Assembly: GCA_050084985.1 (NCBI GenBank)
Contig: JBITNC010000002.1
Coordinates: 5,952,001 to 6,016,000 of the forward strand
Direction of reading: 5' to 3'
Source of the DNA: Nageia nagi
Lineage: Eukaryota > Pinophyta
Length of the DNA: 64,000 nucleotides
Positions 21,301 to 33,816 of the stretch are shown here, piece after piece (within the stretch, counting starts at the first letter, position 1; each line of letters begins with the position of its first letter). Made by a program: the position numbers and the translations under genes. The notes below the pieces were generated by a model. The model saw nothing but the letters and a program-made list of their open reading frames with translations, ran no database searches and was not told the DNA's origin.

Positions 21301-22829
21301 CCGTTGTTTCTTTTCCCAGATTTTTATCCAATCAATAGGCCATTCATCTTGCTATTTCAGGAAGGATTTTTTACATCTTGCTATTTCAGGAAGGATTTTA
21401 AATAAAAAAAAGTAGATCATTACAATAATCAAGATGGCAAAAGAAAAATTAAAAAATATGATAAATGGATTAACACATAATAGAGGCGACAGGGTACAGT
21501 AAATGAAATAACAAGAAATTGGAAACAATGTTTATTAATGAATTAAATATAAAATATATTTAGTAACTAATTAGCAAAAGGAAGGATGGAACATTGAAGA
21601 TTGTTAAAGATATAGAGGTATATGTTTGTTTTGTATGAAAGGATTTCAATAATCTATGAGAATATAGATAAATGAATAAGAGTTTAAATTTATACTTTTT
21701 GTTTTAATTTTAGATTAGTAGTGAATATAAATTTTGGTTTGAGTAGATTAATATAATGTTATAGTGAAATTTATGGAGAATTCAAATTTATATATGAAAA
21801 TAAAAAATTATTGAGTAGTTTTGAATCAAATCATGAGGAATAAAAAAGATCAATGTCATATTTTATAGGTTCATATACCATGTTAAAATAAAGTGACATC
21901 TAAAGGTAGAAATTGAATTCATGATAATACTCATATTTAAGCTCATCTTTGTGTGAAACGTAAAAACATAAGAAAGCGGGACTAAGTATATGATATTATT
22001 CACTAAGTTAACCTTATGTTATTCGTGATTTCTATGAGATAATTTATATTCGTCTTACTAATATCCATATTACTTTAAACCACATTAATAATCAATGTAC
22101 CTTGTATGTCTTACTTTAAGCTACATTAATAATCAATGTAACTCTTATTTTGGGTAGATTAGTATTTTGTATCATGGTAGAACATGTTAAGAATCTAAAA
22201 CTTATCTACAAAATATTGTTGCATTTTAAATAATATAGTAGTTTTGAGTTAAGCAATAAAGAATAGGAAGTCTTGTGGTATTTGATATTTTTGTAGACAC
22301 ACTCATCATAACCACGGTTCACTTAAGGTAGACTAGCCATGGTAGTGTTGAAATCTAAGCTCACCCTTATATGAAGCACAATAAAATTTAAAGGATTCAA
22401 TGTACCATATTATTGAAGCAAGTTAACATAGAATTCTTTGTAACCTCTTTTCAATCACATTTAACGTCTTAGTTCAAGCTAAACTAGCAATCAATGATGC
22501 AACATGTCAACAGTTAAAAGCCTAACTATAGCAATTAGATGATCTAGCAGTTTCAAGCTTAGTGATAAATAAGGAGTTTCATGTCATAGGCTAAGGTATT
22601 TTCAAAGGCTTGCATACCATATTATAGCCATAGAACAATAAAAAAAACAAATTGAATTCATGACTAGCTTTTTGTATGAAACATAGAAACATACAATAAT
22701 AGCATTGAAAGCATTATATTATTGATTCAAATTAAACTCGATTTCTTTTTCACTATTAAATGTTTTACTTGCCCTTTGTAGTTAAGCAATTATCTACTAA
22801 CAAGTCAAAGTAGTTGTCATGATAATGAA
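21301..22829. other. SHH upstream flank, AT-rich, small duplications
   Basis: No gene. A 26-bp direct duplication (CATCTTGCTATTTCAGGAAG...) lies at about 21347 and 21373. A second duplication, centred on CATTAATAATCAATGTA, lies at about 22070-22140. The region ends at the target duplication of the next solo LTR. Confidence 0.5.
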
Positions 22830-24055
22830 TGTAAGGATCCAAACACACCCTCAAGTACAAATCAACAAATTCAATTCCACAAACCTTGATGTCAGGCCTA
22901 GGGCATCAATTACAAGCATAAACAACACATTATTGTCAACGTTTGAGCTAAGGCATCCACTACAAACTCACACAATGCAAATATGCAAACGTCTGGCCCA
23001 GACAAGCAAATATCAATGTTTACACTCTCACAATATCAACCTCTAGCTCATACATGCATAAATGGACACACACACCACAACATTGCAATAATGGACACAA
23101 GTACAACACAATATGAGATTCAAAAGCCCAACAACTATATATATGATGTACAATGCTCAACAATACAATACCAAGCCCAATAGGGTTGATCTTGGCCTCC
23201 AAGGAACCAACTAGGGCACAATTGAATTGGATGATGATAGAACCATGGAACAATATTGCTCCCTCAAAACTTGAATCCTCTCCATCGAATGAGCCCTCCT
23301 CTAATCTCGACAACCACTAAAGGTAGAAGCACAACCTTGGAATACCATTGGATGGGCAAGTGTTGTACACCAATGCCGTAGACTAACACGATCCCTTAGC
23401 CTAATAGCCCTCCTAGATGTTGCACCTAGGGGATTGCTTAGTGCTACTAAGACTTGTGCACACATGACGGTATCAAGAGATAATAGTAAATTCAAGTATT
23501 TCCAGCAATGAGGCTCCAATGTCTCTTTATACAATCAACTCTGTACGAATCTCACCTAAGAGTCATCACCTAGGTCTTGAATCCCAACGTTAGCCTCCTA
23601 GGGGCCCAGAATGCCCAATGTGGGTGCCTAGGGGTTAGGCATGCCAACATGGGGGCTTGGAGTGCCATTAATGCCAATGTGGGGATCTAGGAGTGCCACA
23701 CATGCTCACGTGGGTCTAGGAGTCATACGTGGGGTCTAGGTGTCATACTAGGCCAACATGGGGGTCTAGGAGCCTCCCCAAGGCTAGTGCATGCATATAA
23801 GTGCTCATCCATCCAAGTGTAGAACATACCTTGGGATTCCCACAATCAAGATCAGGATCTCCAAGTACAATAATAACACCTAATGCAAGCTTGGGAGGGA
23901 GACGTCCCACTTGGGGCTCACAGTGGGGTCCATTGATCCATTAAGTCTTATATCCCAAGTTACAATGTGAAAGTACAATGCAATAATAAAATATATTACA
24001 AGAGGAATCCATTGGATTCCACAATTAATTATAATCATGCAAGGGGGACATCACA
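22830..24055 (-). repeat. Solo LTR, family A (1,226 bp, TSD ATGAA)
   Basis: Minus-strand LTR beginning TGTGATGTCCCCC (24055 leftward) and ending TGGATCCTTACA at 22830. The duplication ATGAA is exact at 22825-22829 and 24056-24060. It aligns with the plus-strand solo LTR at 1998-3159 over most of its length. It contains several direct GGGGGTCTAGGAG/CCAACGTGGG-type repeats (23580-23780). Confidence 0.9.
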
Positions 24056-24060
24056 ATGAA

Positions 24061-24796
24061 CTTGGTTTTTATCCTATTAAACAATGGTGTAATGATAGAT
24101 CAAACTAGTTACCGTGATAACAACCTTAATTTCAACACTATCAAGCAACTACTCTATTAAAATACACAAGATAGGGTAAGGTATTATGTCCAATAAGTGT
24201 AATTCAAGTCTTATGTAGATTTTAATAATTAGAAACCCCTTGATGCAATCACAGTCGGAGAGAAATCCTTGAAGAGGATGCTCTACCCTGCAACAAACTA
24301 TCAATCCACACTTCTTTGCCTTTGAGATGGAGAAAACACTGTTAAAAAAAAGATATTTCCCTTCCATTAGCCAATTATGATTCATAATACAACTATCTAT
24401 AATCAAACTTTACAATCAACTCTAAAGAGAAAGAGCAACTTCCTTTTGAACATACATGTTGGCCTCACAGAAGCCCTCAAACATTATACATATAGAGGTT
24501 CACATATTCCTCAAACTCTCAATTGTGCTCCTTCTAAGTTAGATCAATCTGCATTATTATAACATTTTATACTCTTCTTCGGTCACCTTTGCAATGTCAT
24601 GTAGGTTTTGGATCCTTCTTTCACATGCTTTCACTTATAACAACTCCAACATCTCTTCCTTATCTCATCTATGATTAGAGGTGACGTGATCCTTCCATAT
24701 TTCCTTCTTTTGAGGTGGATATTCTTTCTCTTTTTTAGGGAGACTAGATCCTTCTCATCTCTCCTCGACCTACCACCTATTCTTTATCATTGAAGC
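24061..24796. other. Unassigned intergenic DNA
   Basis: AT-rich, grading into a pyrimidine-rich stretch from about 24570. No supported gene. Confidence 0.35.
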
Positions 24797-25110
24797 CATC
24801 TATTTCTTAAGGTGTACTTCTTTTGACACCTTTAGTCTTTTGGATCCACCTTCAATCTCTAAATCTCACAAGTTTAAAATTTCTTATTTTGTATATCGTT
24901 GTTCTTTACACTAGCTTATCATAGCTCTCCTAGTGACATAGTGTTCACTAATCAAATTATTTGTACATTGAAGCCATTTATTTATTTAGTCTTTTGGACC
25001 CACCTTACATCTCTCGTTACGATAGGTCCAAGTTTTTTTGCTTCTTGTATCATCGTTCTTCGCACTAGCTTATCCTAGCTCTCCTAGTGACCTGGTTCTC
25101 CTTCATTGTT
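24797..25110. repeat. Diverged tandem duplication (unit about 180 bp)
   Basis: TTGAAGCCATCTATTTCTTA (24797) and TTGAAGCCATTTATTTATTT (24976) start two copies. Both continue through a CTTTTGGAcCCACCTT segment to CTAGCTTATCxTAGCTCTCC. The pyrimidine-rich strand suggests antisense of an old Lys/Glu-rich coding sequence, but no protein could be named. Confidence 0.6.
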
Positions 25111-27655
25111 AGATTGCTTGCGTGTCTTATTTCCTTGCCTTCCTAAGCTTGGAAATGTGTTACCTCTATCCTTTTAATCTTTTGGTGATCCTCATCATTC
25201 TCTCATCGTTTGGTGCTAATGTGGCAACTCTTATTTCTAGATTCCTCCCTTAATTAGTTCTTACCCTCTTGTGATCTCATGCTCTCATCTAGTTGGCAAC
25301 TATAATTTTTCAATCTTTTCACCTCTACACAAGATCTTTTCAATCCTCTAGTTTCTCATTTTCTCTCCTCAAAATGTTTTTTATGCCACCACTCCCACAA
25401 CTACTTTCAATGAGTTGCCACCTTCATGATGATTAGGTGATGTTTAAGCACCATTTCCCCCTTCGTGTTTTGTAGGATCTATGATAGTCCATACTTAGAG
25501 TAGAAATCGCCATATACTCTTTATTCCTACTGTCAGTATATGCCTATTTATGGGTCTACTCGTCAAAATTATCAAAATTCACTTCTCAAACCCCCTCAAC
25601 TCTTTAGTGATTCCTCTTTATATTTTTCATTGCTAACTCTAATCCCTATTCACCAAAGTCTAGGATTTAGGTGGATGATCTTGAACTAACCCTTAAAGTG
25701 CAATTGAAGTCTTATATACATTTTTTTGGGGATTTTACATTGGTTTGAATCTTTACGAAAACGTCTTTTGATTAAGTTTGAGACTATAAAGATGTTTATT
25801 ATGTTAAAGTTGCTAGGACTTATACTAACCTTGTAGAGGCTTTAGACTCTCCCAACTTAATCATTGGATTAAGCCCCATGTGTGCCCCACATAAATTATT
25901 CTAAATATAACTAATGAATTTAAAGTTTTCAAAATTTGGTAATTCATTCTTCATCGTATATTCAAGTTAAGGAAATAGGGAATAAGAAATTTTACATTCT
26001 AGGTTAAACTATCCTTGTAAAGACGTGTTTCTAGCTATTGAATCCTTACATGGAGAGATAAAAGGTATGCCAATACACAAACCTATGTGGCTTCTAATGC
26101 AACTATAGACCCAACTTCATGTTCTATTTGAATTGAATTCAAATATTACCTTCCAACTTTTAGGTCAATCCATATTCTAGCAGCAAGGTAAAAAATATAT
26201 TGTGGTGATGACTTTGTGCAACTATAATATGAAAAGACATTAAAAAATGCAACGTATGTTTGAAGCAGTAAAACTTTTTAGAATTGGTTTGCAAGGTTAA
26301 AAGTTATTTTAGAGTTTGGATGCGTTCTATGCAACAATAATAAGTGCTACAATATATATACAACAGTAGTACAAAAGATGATTAGACAAGTACCACTAGT
26401 CTACCACTCTCCAACAGTAGTCAAGCTAAACTTTGATGACAACCCAAGAAGGGTGAGGTGGTGGAGGAATACTCAGAATATGGATACAATGTAGTCAAGG
26501 CATACACAGGTTGGCCATGTACCTCTCACCACTATCTCAACACCTGCTCATGGTGATATAACTCCACTATGGTTTGCTAACTACTGTACAACCACCTCTA
26601 TCATCAGATCCTAGCCATTTGATGTGTCTCATCATCCCATATCCTATGACCTAGAATGAGAATCCCATTAATCATAAGTAATGAAGAAAAAGTGCTACCA
26701 CTCATAATAGATCTTAATGTCATGAGATATTAGTCAACAATGTAGAATTTATGAGCAGAAGACAATGAATATTAATGGTACATAGGACTATTTGTGAACT
26801 AGATTGGAATTTTTCTATATTCTAGAAGGTAGTCACCTTTATGAAGCATACAGGATAACTCTTGCCAATTGTTGCTTGCTGTTGACCTAATTTCATTGGG
26901 CAAATGATCATGAAAATATCAGACATAGCATTCAGTGATAATGATCAATCACAACCACATTAAAATCAGAGACACACATGTGTTTACATTGAAATGCAGT
27001 TGAACTTATAGTTCAATTCATTATCTAGCTGATTCAATTCATATTATAAGTTTTAACAGAAAACCTGTATTTTGGAGGTCTTAATTTCTAGTTCAAACCA
27101 ATATTTTGATAAGATATTCTATCATATATATCCAAAAAATTGTACAAGTTGAGGTTTCCTCCACAAAACAAAACTTGTACCAAAAAAATTTGATTATTTT
27201 AAATTTGCAGAGACTATCTACAAAGCAAAAATATGAGAATGGATAATTAAAAACAAGTGTAAAAGGATTCTCAGTGTCTCATCCATCCAGATATGAAACC
27301 AAAGAAAAAGTAGTCATGGTCAATTCAAAAACACAAATGAAGGAGGCCATGGAAAGCAGGAAATTAGGAAATGGACAAGAAGAGGCAGCTCAAAATACAC
27401 TGCTTCTAACTCCTTGATTGGTATGGAGCCATACGCATCCTTATGTTCTATTGAAAACATTCTAAAGATTGCGTGTAAGTTAACAATGATGAAACAGCCG
27501 AGGCAGAAGAGAATGTGTGTGTTAACACATTATGAATGAACCAAGTGTGGGTGAAAGGTTAGAGTGATTCAAGCATAAATACTGAAGAAATATGATTAGA
27601 AACAGACTCAAGTCAAGTAGAGGAGAAACAAAGGATGTAAGTGAATATATAAAAG
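25111..27655. other. Unassigned intergenic DNA
   Basis: No open frame with recognisable content, no LTR termini with matching duplications and no RNA gene noticed. It is probably old, unrecognisable repeat DNA. Confidence 0.35.
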
Positions 27656-27840
27656 ACTGCTGCAAATAGTTTTTGTTAGAGGTTTTAATACCAAGATAAA
27701 TATTTGTCAAGCCAATATGTACAAAGAAAGAACACAGATTCTTTTGTGGAAAAACTTGGTATATGGATTCATCGAAAGCTCCATCATTTATTGAGGACAT
27801 TACATAGATGAGAAAGCATTTCTTCTTATTGTGCAGTTTT
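27656..27840 (+). pseudogene. Possible LINE endonuclease remnant, copy 1
   Basis: Plus-strand translation gives RGFNTKINICQANMYKE, resembling the GDFNxR block of APE-type endonucleases of plant LINEs, followed by stops. The paralogous stretch at 28700-28930 preserves the motif better. The assignment is tentative because only one short motif is visible. Confidence 0.3.
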
Positions 27841-28699
27841 CTTTATACTTATGATCTGTAACCTCACATTTCACATTGACTAGAAGATATACTTATCACA
27901 CAGAACAGGGATCGAAAGAATGATCCGTTGTGATTGCTTGTTTGGAAGCACACTTCAAGACTGGAATCAAACTCTCTTGATCTCCACATCTTCCCATCCA
28001 ATTATCACAAAAAGGAGTGACAAAAGATAAAGTGAAAGTATAACAAATGAAAGTCAAATATAGAGATAGATTCCCCAGAATGTTGATGGTTTTGCATAAC
28101 ATTTATATTAGAGAATAAAATGTACATGATTACCTGTTTGTCTTGGAAAAAAATCAAGATGTAAATGAAAATTTTAGTTCAAGTAAATGTCTCCAACTTA
28201 ATAAATGAAAATCCAACTGGAGGCTGTATAACAGTGGTATGAGGACGAATGCAAATTAGCCAAAAGCAAAATTGTAAATGCAGGCATTATTGAGAGCCCA
28301 TTAAATGAAAGAATGCGGAAAAACTGGTGTGCAGAATAAAGGAGCATTGCGAAGGAATTAGGCAAAAACAAAATTGTAAATGCAGGCATTTTGTTGGAAG
28401 CAACTGCATTCATGATGAGATAAATGAGAAACAGATAACAGCATATGTCCTTGAGTTGTGTGACAATGTAGGCAAAATTAATTATTGCAATAATTTCATT
28501 TCAAAGAAAATGTTTTGAAAGTAACGTAACTCTCATATGATTGGATGTTAATAGACAACAATTATGGCTTGAAGCTAGAATGGTAACGATACAATTTATA
28601 TTGCAGCTTGTTATTCTGCACCCTTCTTTTGCCCAATTTATATCCTTTAAGAACCCATTTATATTTTTGGCAAGGATATCTGAGACTTTATTCAACTTG
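27841..28699. other. Unassigned DNA with a short direct repeat
   Basis: Contains a diverged direct repeat of about 35 bp at about 28258 and 28364 (core AAAATTGTAAATGCAGGCAT). Otherwise nothing recognised; it may be the middle of the same LINE-like remnant. Confidence 0.4.
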
Positions 28700-28930
28700 G
28701 AGAAGTAATCTTAGTTGGAGACTTTAATACAAAGACAAATATATATCAGATGAATATGTATGTAGAGATGATAGATATCTTTTTAAGAATTGGAAAAACT
28801 TGACAGAGAGGACATCCAAAGGGTGGATTAAGGGATTCATCAAATATTAAGGGCATCACAAAGATGGAAAACCATTTGTTACCATCATGCAGATGCTTTA
28901 ACCTTTTGTCTTGACTGCTACTTCTCATAT
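28700..28930 (+). pseudogene. Possible LINE endonuclease remnant, copy 2
   Basis: Plus-strand translation reads EVILVGDFNTKTNIYQMNMY, then stops and frame changes. VGDFN is the conserved catalytic Asp/Asn block of the LINE-type AP endonuclease family. The nucleotide sequence parallels 27656-27840, so the locus holds two diverged copies. Confidence 0.35.
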
Positions 28931-29967
28931 GACAGGTACCGAAGCATATACTTATTGAAGAAAACAAGGATTTAGAGAAAAATTCAATCTGACTACTTAT
29001 TTGATAACACAAGAGAAGACTCAACCAGCTAACTGTGATCCAGGTGGATCCAATTATCCGATGTGCAACAGTGCATCCAACAGAATATTTCTCACACTTT
29101 CCAGCAACTATGCAACACTTTGTTTCAATTATTTTAACCTAAGTTTTACATTATAGTTCAATTCTCCGAGCTATGTCTACCCCACCTCTACTACAGTCCA
29201 GATGGAGTATTAGGTTTGTCAGAAGATTGTCTCTACGCTGGCCCTGTTATTTCTTTTATGAAAGGATCAGTGGTATTGGAGTAGGACTCTGTGAATGTAT
29301 GCCTATTAACACAAGATCAGACTATGGTGAGCAAAGTCTTGAGACTAGAAATCCATAAAACTACCTTACTTGTTGCTCCAAACAATCACAGATGATGGAC
29401 AACCTTGGTACGAGCAATACCAAGGGTTTAATCCATCCAAGGATTGACGAATGAAGCCCATGAGAAGCAAAGAAACTAAATGATGGATTGTTTTACAAAA
29501 ATCTAGATCTAATTCCCGCATCGAATCCTCCTCCTTCAACTAAGTCATCTAGTGCTCGTACTCTCTCCAAGGTACAAGCCAATTTTCATACTTTTACTTC
29601 TGAAGGCAAAGTTAACACCCAAGTTCAGAGTTGGTTGGACCAATTGATTTCTGTTTTTTACAGTAAACAAGTTTATCAACAGTCAAAAAATAGCCTTTCC
29701 CCTCTTAGGAGCTTCTTTTCCTGTGAGGAATTGGTGGCTATGTAGTAAATTTGACAAAGAGGCTACTGATTAAGATGATGTAGGATTCAATTGAGAAGAG
29801 TTTATTTACACCATTAAAGAGGAGTATCCCTAGTTTATACATATGATGACCCTGTAGGCAACGATAACGATTGAAACAACGCATGGAGATCGTTGTTAGA
29901 ATATGAATTTTTATTTGCCCACAACGAAGCTTGGAATTCGAGGATTTGAAAGTCACTGAATTCTCGA
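28931..29967. other. Unassigned DNA
   Basis: Two plus-strand open stretches (29173-29358, 29488-29745) have codon-like composition but no motif I recognise. The second is Ser/Gln-rich (SKVQANFHTFTSEGKVNTQV). They could be old retroelement coding DNA. Confidence 0.3.
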
Positions 29968-30810
29968 GTGTCACAATGGTCTACATTGGCACATTCATGG
30001 TCATATGGATCTCAAGGAATTCACGACCTTTGGAAAAAGCCTTTAAAATTGCTATATAGTTGGATCAAATACACAAAATTAAAAGTAATAAAAATGGAGG
30101 CCAAAAGAATGACAAAAATCAGCCCAATGAGAAAAAGGAATAGCCAAAAGAATAACAAGCAACAATGCAAATAGGGGCAGCCACGAACTTTAGTTGAAAG
30201 CTCAAGAAGATTTTTCAAGAAAAACAACCTCAAAAGAGCAAGATTTGCAAAATGTGTCATTGGCAAAAGAGTGCTAGAGATTCCCTTGACGAATGCTGAG
30301 CAGTGTGATATTTTTTTTGGTTGAGTTACAACTCTCTTCATCCACTTACACACCACCATTAGTTGTAGACAAAGGCAAGCAAATTGTTGAAGCTGATCCC
30401 AAGCATCACTATTACCATGCCAAACCAAAGGAAAAACAAGTACTCAAACAATTAATTGTCTCACTTACATATGTGGGTGCAGAGTTGGACTTTGCACTTT
30501 ATTGTGGACAGTGGTAGTCAAAAGAACTTAAAGTTAAAACAATGCAATGAGGAAGCTTGGTATTTTGGTAACTCACATTTACAAATGCATATTATTGTGT
30601 GGCTCAACAAAGAAGAGACTTTCATGTCAATCAACAATCTCATTTTTTTATGCTATCAAGCCATTTTGAGATGATGCTAGTTCAGATGTGGTGCAACCAA
30701 AAGTTTGTGATGTCATTTGAGATAGCCATTCATGTGGCAAAACTATAACATATACCATGGAGAAAAAAAATATCATTACCATTGAAACACATTTCTATGG
30801 AATACTTACA
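29968..30810 (+). pseudogene. Decayed Gypsy gag-protease region
   Basis: Plus-strand relic. At about 30480-30540 it reads LHFIVDSGSQKNL, the catalytic aspartate motif (DSG) of a Gypsy retropepsin of the type with DSGSQKNL. About 150 bp further come DVVQPKVCDVI and SHSCGKTITYTMEKKN in shifted frames, matching the DVVPLxVCxxVLGxPYLWDRD region of such proteases. Upstream is a Lys/Asn/Gln-rich stretch with a possible CKMCH knuckle (about 30250). Multiple stops and frameshifts are present. No RT is recognisable downstream. Confidence 0.6.
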
Positions 30811-32384
30811 ATAATCCATCCTAATTTAATTTATTTGGTCAGTATTAACTATTAAGCAATAGAACAAGCTAATTGTACACCCCAAGCAATTCATTCTTTT
30901 TATGTTCAAGCCACTAACAAAGAAGATAATCATTTCAACTACATCAGTCAAGTGAGAAACTCAAAGGAGACAAATTGACCAAACATGTTGCTGATTTTGA
31001 CAATGTCTTTAAGTTACCTACTGAGTCCCTCTTCATTCAAAGGTAAAACACATTAATGGAAAAATCACAAAACAATTCTCATGAGTATATGTGACAAACA
31101 AACTATTGAATTGCTTTGAGTATCTCAATTGTTTTCGTAGGGTTTGCATGTTCTCTTGTCTTTTCAACCTTCATACCATGAATTTGTCTGAAAAAATTTT
31201 CAGGACTAACAATTGGTTTGCATTTATTGTAGTTTATCTAGTTCCTTCTGCCTTGGGATAGTTTTTCTAATTTATAACGGTTGTATAACAAGCAATTGCA
31301 AAAAGTTTTGTTGCTAGCATTGTTGGCAATGAATATGGTTAAAAAAAATTTCCAAAGGTAATGATTCTCCCAAAAGCTCATTGATGTTATTTTCCATTAA
31401 AGAAGTTTGAAAATGCTTATAAGTGGCTTGAGAATTATAAATTCCTATAATATTTTGTTAGCATAATCTCCAACAATATGATGCTTTATAGTTCAATTTA
31501 GCATGCTTGGCAATTGCATAACATCAAGGTTGAAGTGTTGTATAACCTCACAATGGGTTCTTTGCTTTCTTGTTTTATTGGTCCTTAACATGGTACCGCT
31601 ATTATGAAACATGGTTCTTAGTAAATCTATATTACTTGTACTCTTGAGTTTATAGACACAAAATAAGAAGAATGTTTCAAACCTCCATATTATTATATCT
31701 ATAGAATGAAAATATATTAGTAGCTAAATGCAATATAGAGATATAGATGCCAAATAAAGAATAATATATTAAATTAAATACAATTATTTATATTCATTGT
31801 AGAAAATAAATCAATGGCTAAACGCAATATAAAGATCTAACAATTATAGATGAATAGTGTTATGCATGAATTTGTTTGAATATGGTATAATTTATGATGA
31901 GATCATGATTAATGTATCAATCTCGTTTTCTACTGTAGAATTATTATTATTTATCATTATAATATATGTTTATATTTGCATTGCTAATTGTTGTTGCCTT
32001 TGTTGTGTGTTTGAGGTTAGATACTAAAAAAGTTGACAAGATTTGCATTAATACAAAAGAGAGAGAAGATGGGAATGAAATAAACTTTTTAAAAGGTCTA
32101 GTAAACACTTATAAAGGAAACATTATTGAAGGTTGTTTTATGGCATCTTTTCACATTTGATCATGTTTTCTTTATAATTTGATCTATGTTTATTTGGTTG
32201 TTTTTGGGTAAGCGCAAGAAGATGAGTCCCACTTTGGAGGAAGTATTAGGAACTGCTAGGTTTTTGTATTTGTTTAATAATTTTTTATTTTTTTTAAATT
32301 GTGTAAAAAAATATATTTGCACAATCTTCATACAATTCTTCACAAGTTAAAAAAATAAATTAAAAATCATAAGTTTGTATCCTA
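30811..32384. other. Unassigned, very AT-rich DNA
   Basis: Probably the decayed continuation of the Gypsy relic at 30 kb. No RT, RNase H or integrase motif could be read, and no LTR end was found. Confidence 0.35.
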
Positions 32385-32640
32385 TTGTTGAATCAACAAT
32401 TATGTCGATATTGGGCAATGAGAAATTGTCTTTCGGATAGGCTACTTTTAGGTCTCTAAAGTCGATGCATACTTTGATTTTTCCATCTTTTTTTAGTGAT
32501 GGGTACTATATTAGAAACCCGTTGAGGATAATAAATGGGGTGAAAAAAGTCTATATGTAGCAAGTTTTGGAGCTCCTTCTTAACCATGAGAGCAACTTTC
32601 GGATGCATTTTTTTAAGCTTTTGTTTTACTAGTTTAACAT
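32385..32640 (-). pseudogene. Decayed Gypsy reverse transcriptase fragment
   Basis: Minus-strand translation gives MVKKELQNLLHIDFF, then after a frame change KKDGKIKVCIDFRDLK and AYPKDNFSLPNIDIIVDST. These are the finger/palm blocks of Gypsy RT (KKDGxxRxCxDFRxLNxACPKDxFPLPxIDxxVD). The catalytic YxDD part is not seen. It belongs on position and strand to the same old element as the protease and gag relics at 36.2 and 37.5 kb, separated from them by the LTR insertion at 32.87-34.44 kb. Confidence 0.8.
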
Positions 32641-32869
32641 TATATTATGAGAAACTAATTCAGGATCTAGGCTTGGCATATCAATGTAGGTCCAAGAGAA
32701 TAATTTATCGTAATTTTTAAGGAAAGAAGTGAAATCCACGATTTCTTTTCTTATTAGTATTTTTTCAATTTATATGATTTATTTTTTATTGGGTTTTTGA
32801 AATATTGCAAATAATTATCAAGTGAAAATTAATCAAATAAATGCCAAATAAAATACATAGTAATCTAAT
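32641..32869 (-). other. Interior of the old Gypsy relic
   Basis: AT-rich sequence 5' of the RT fragment on the minus strand, up to the LTR insertion. No motif legible. Confidence 0.35.
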
Positions 32870-33103
32870 GTTCATGCTACAACCCCAACATCACACTTTA
32901 GGGCATCAAATATCAAACATACACATCCAAAAACCTGACATCAAGCTTCAAGAGGTAAAAAATTTGAAATAGACAACAAAATGAGATAAGTATATCGAGA
33001 TAAATGTGCCAATGGTTGGATTAAGAAATGAAGAATAGTTACAAGCCTGAAATATGCCCAAAGAGCTCAATGTTGGCCTTTAAGGAGCCAACTAGGGCAT
33101 ACA

Positions 33104-33816
33104 TGTTATAACTAATAATGTTATTTAAGATATTGTATTAATTATTATGCTTTATTACCTAATGTTGCTTATTATGTGATAATGAAATTCATGCGTAGTG
33201 GGTGGAATAGTGTTATCCACTCAACTTAAAATATTATCTAGTGGGTGGAATAGCGTTATCCACTCAATATAAAATATTATCTAGTGAGTGGAATAGTATT
33301 ATCCACTCAACATAAAATATTATCCAGTGGATGGAATAGTGTTATCCATTCAACATAAAATATTATCTAGTGGGTGGAATAGTGTCTCCACTAACAATTG
33401 AATGTAATTTTATATTAGTAACTTAGGGTTAACTAACCATTTATGGTTAGGTTAGTTAACTACTTGTGGTTAGTTTTGAGTCCTATAAAAAGAGCTCATG
33501 TTGTGAATAAATGTAATGAAAAATTAGTATGAGAAATATAGTTGTAAGTATGTTAGGATAGATCTTAGTTAATAAGGTCTAAAGCATGCAAGATATGCTT
33601 GATGCTATGGCGAGACATGGTTGAGATCCATGAGTATACATTGTTTGAGAGTATGGAGAAAGAGACCTTAAAGTGGAGTACTCTCATAGAGAGAAACCAC
33701 TATATATCTTGTGTCACTTGTATGATTGATTTCCTGAATTTTTAATTTAGACAATTACTATATTTTATGGAGGTCCTACAAGTGTTCTTGGGTTTTGGAA
33801 TCCTTAAATTCCATCA
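33104..33816 (+). repeat. Nested solo LTR (713 bp, TSD ATACA)
   Basis: Starts TGTTATAACTAA, ends TTCCATCA, with the exact duplication ATACA at 33099-33103 and 33817-33821. Removing it and one ATACA restores continuity of the surrounding LTR. It contains a TATAAAA box at 33484-33490 and a CTCATGTTGTGAATAAATG downstream region, so it reads as a Copia-like U3-R-U5 in plus orientation. The 43-bp tandem repeat inside it is annotated separately. Confidence 0.9.
33198..33391 (+). repeat. Minisatellite, 43-bp unit, 4 full and 1 partial copies
   Basis: Unit GTGGGTGGAATAGTGTTATC followed by CACTCAACTTAAAATATTATCTA. Each unit contains a near-palindrome (GTGGGTGGAATAGTGTTATC plus CAC). It sits in the U3 part of the nested LTR, upstream of its TATA box, where tandem repeats often act as enhancers in LTRs. 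Confidence 0.85.

Noticed and set aside
30021-30428. Minus-strand 135-codon ORF with hydrophobic stretches as a membrane protein
   Set aside because: It is antisense to the plus-strand Gypsy gag/protease relic, whose motifs explain the sequence; the Leu/Phe richness is the complement of Lys-rich gag.
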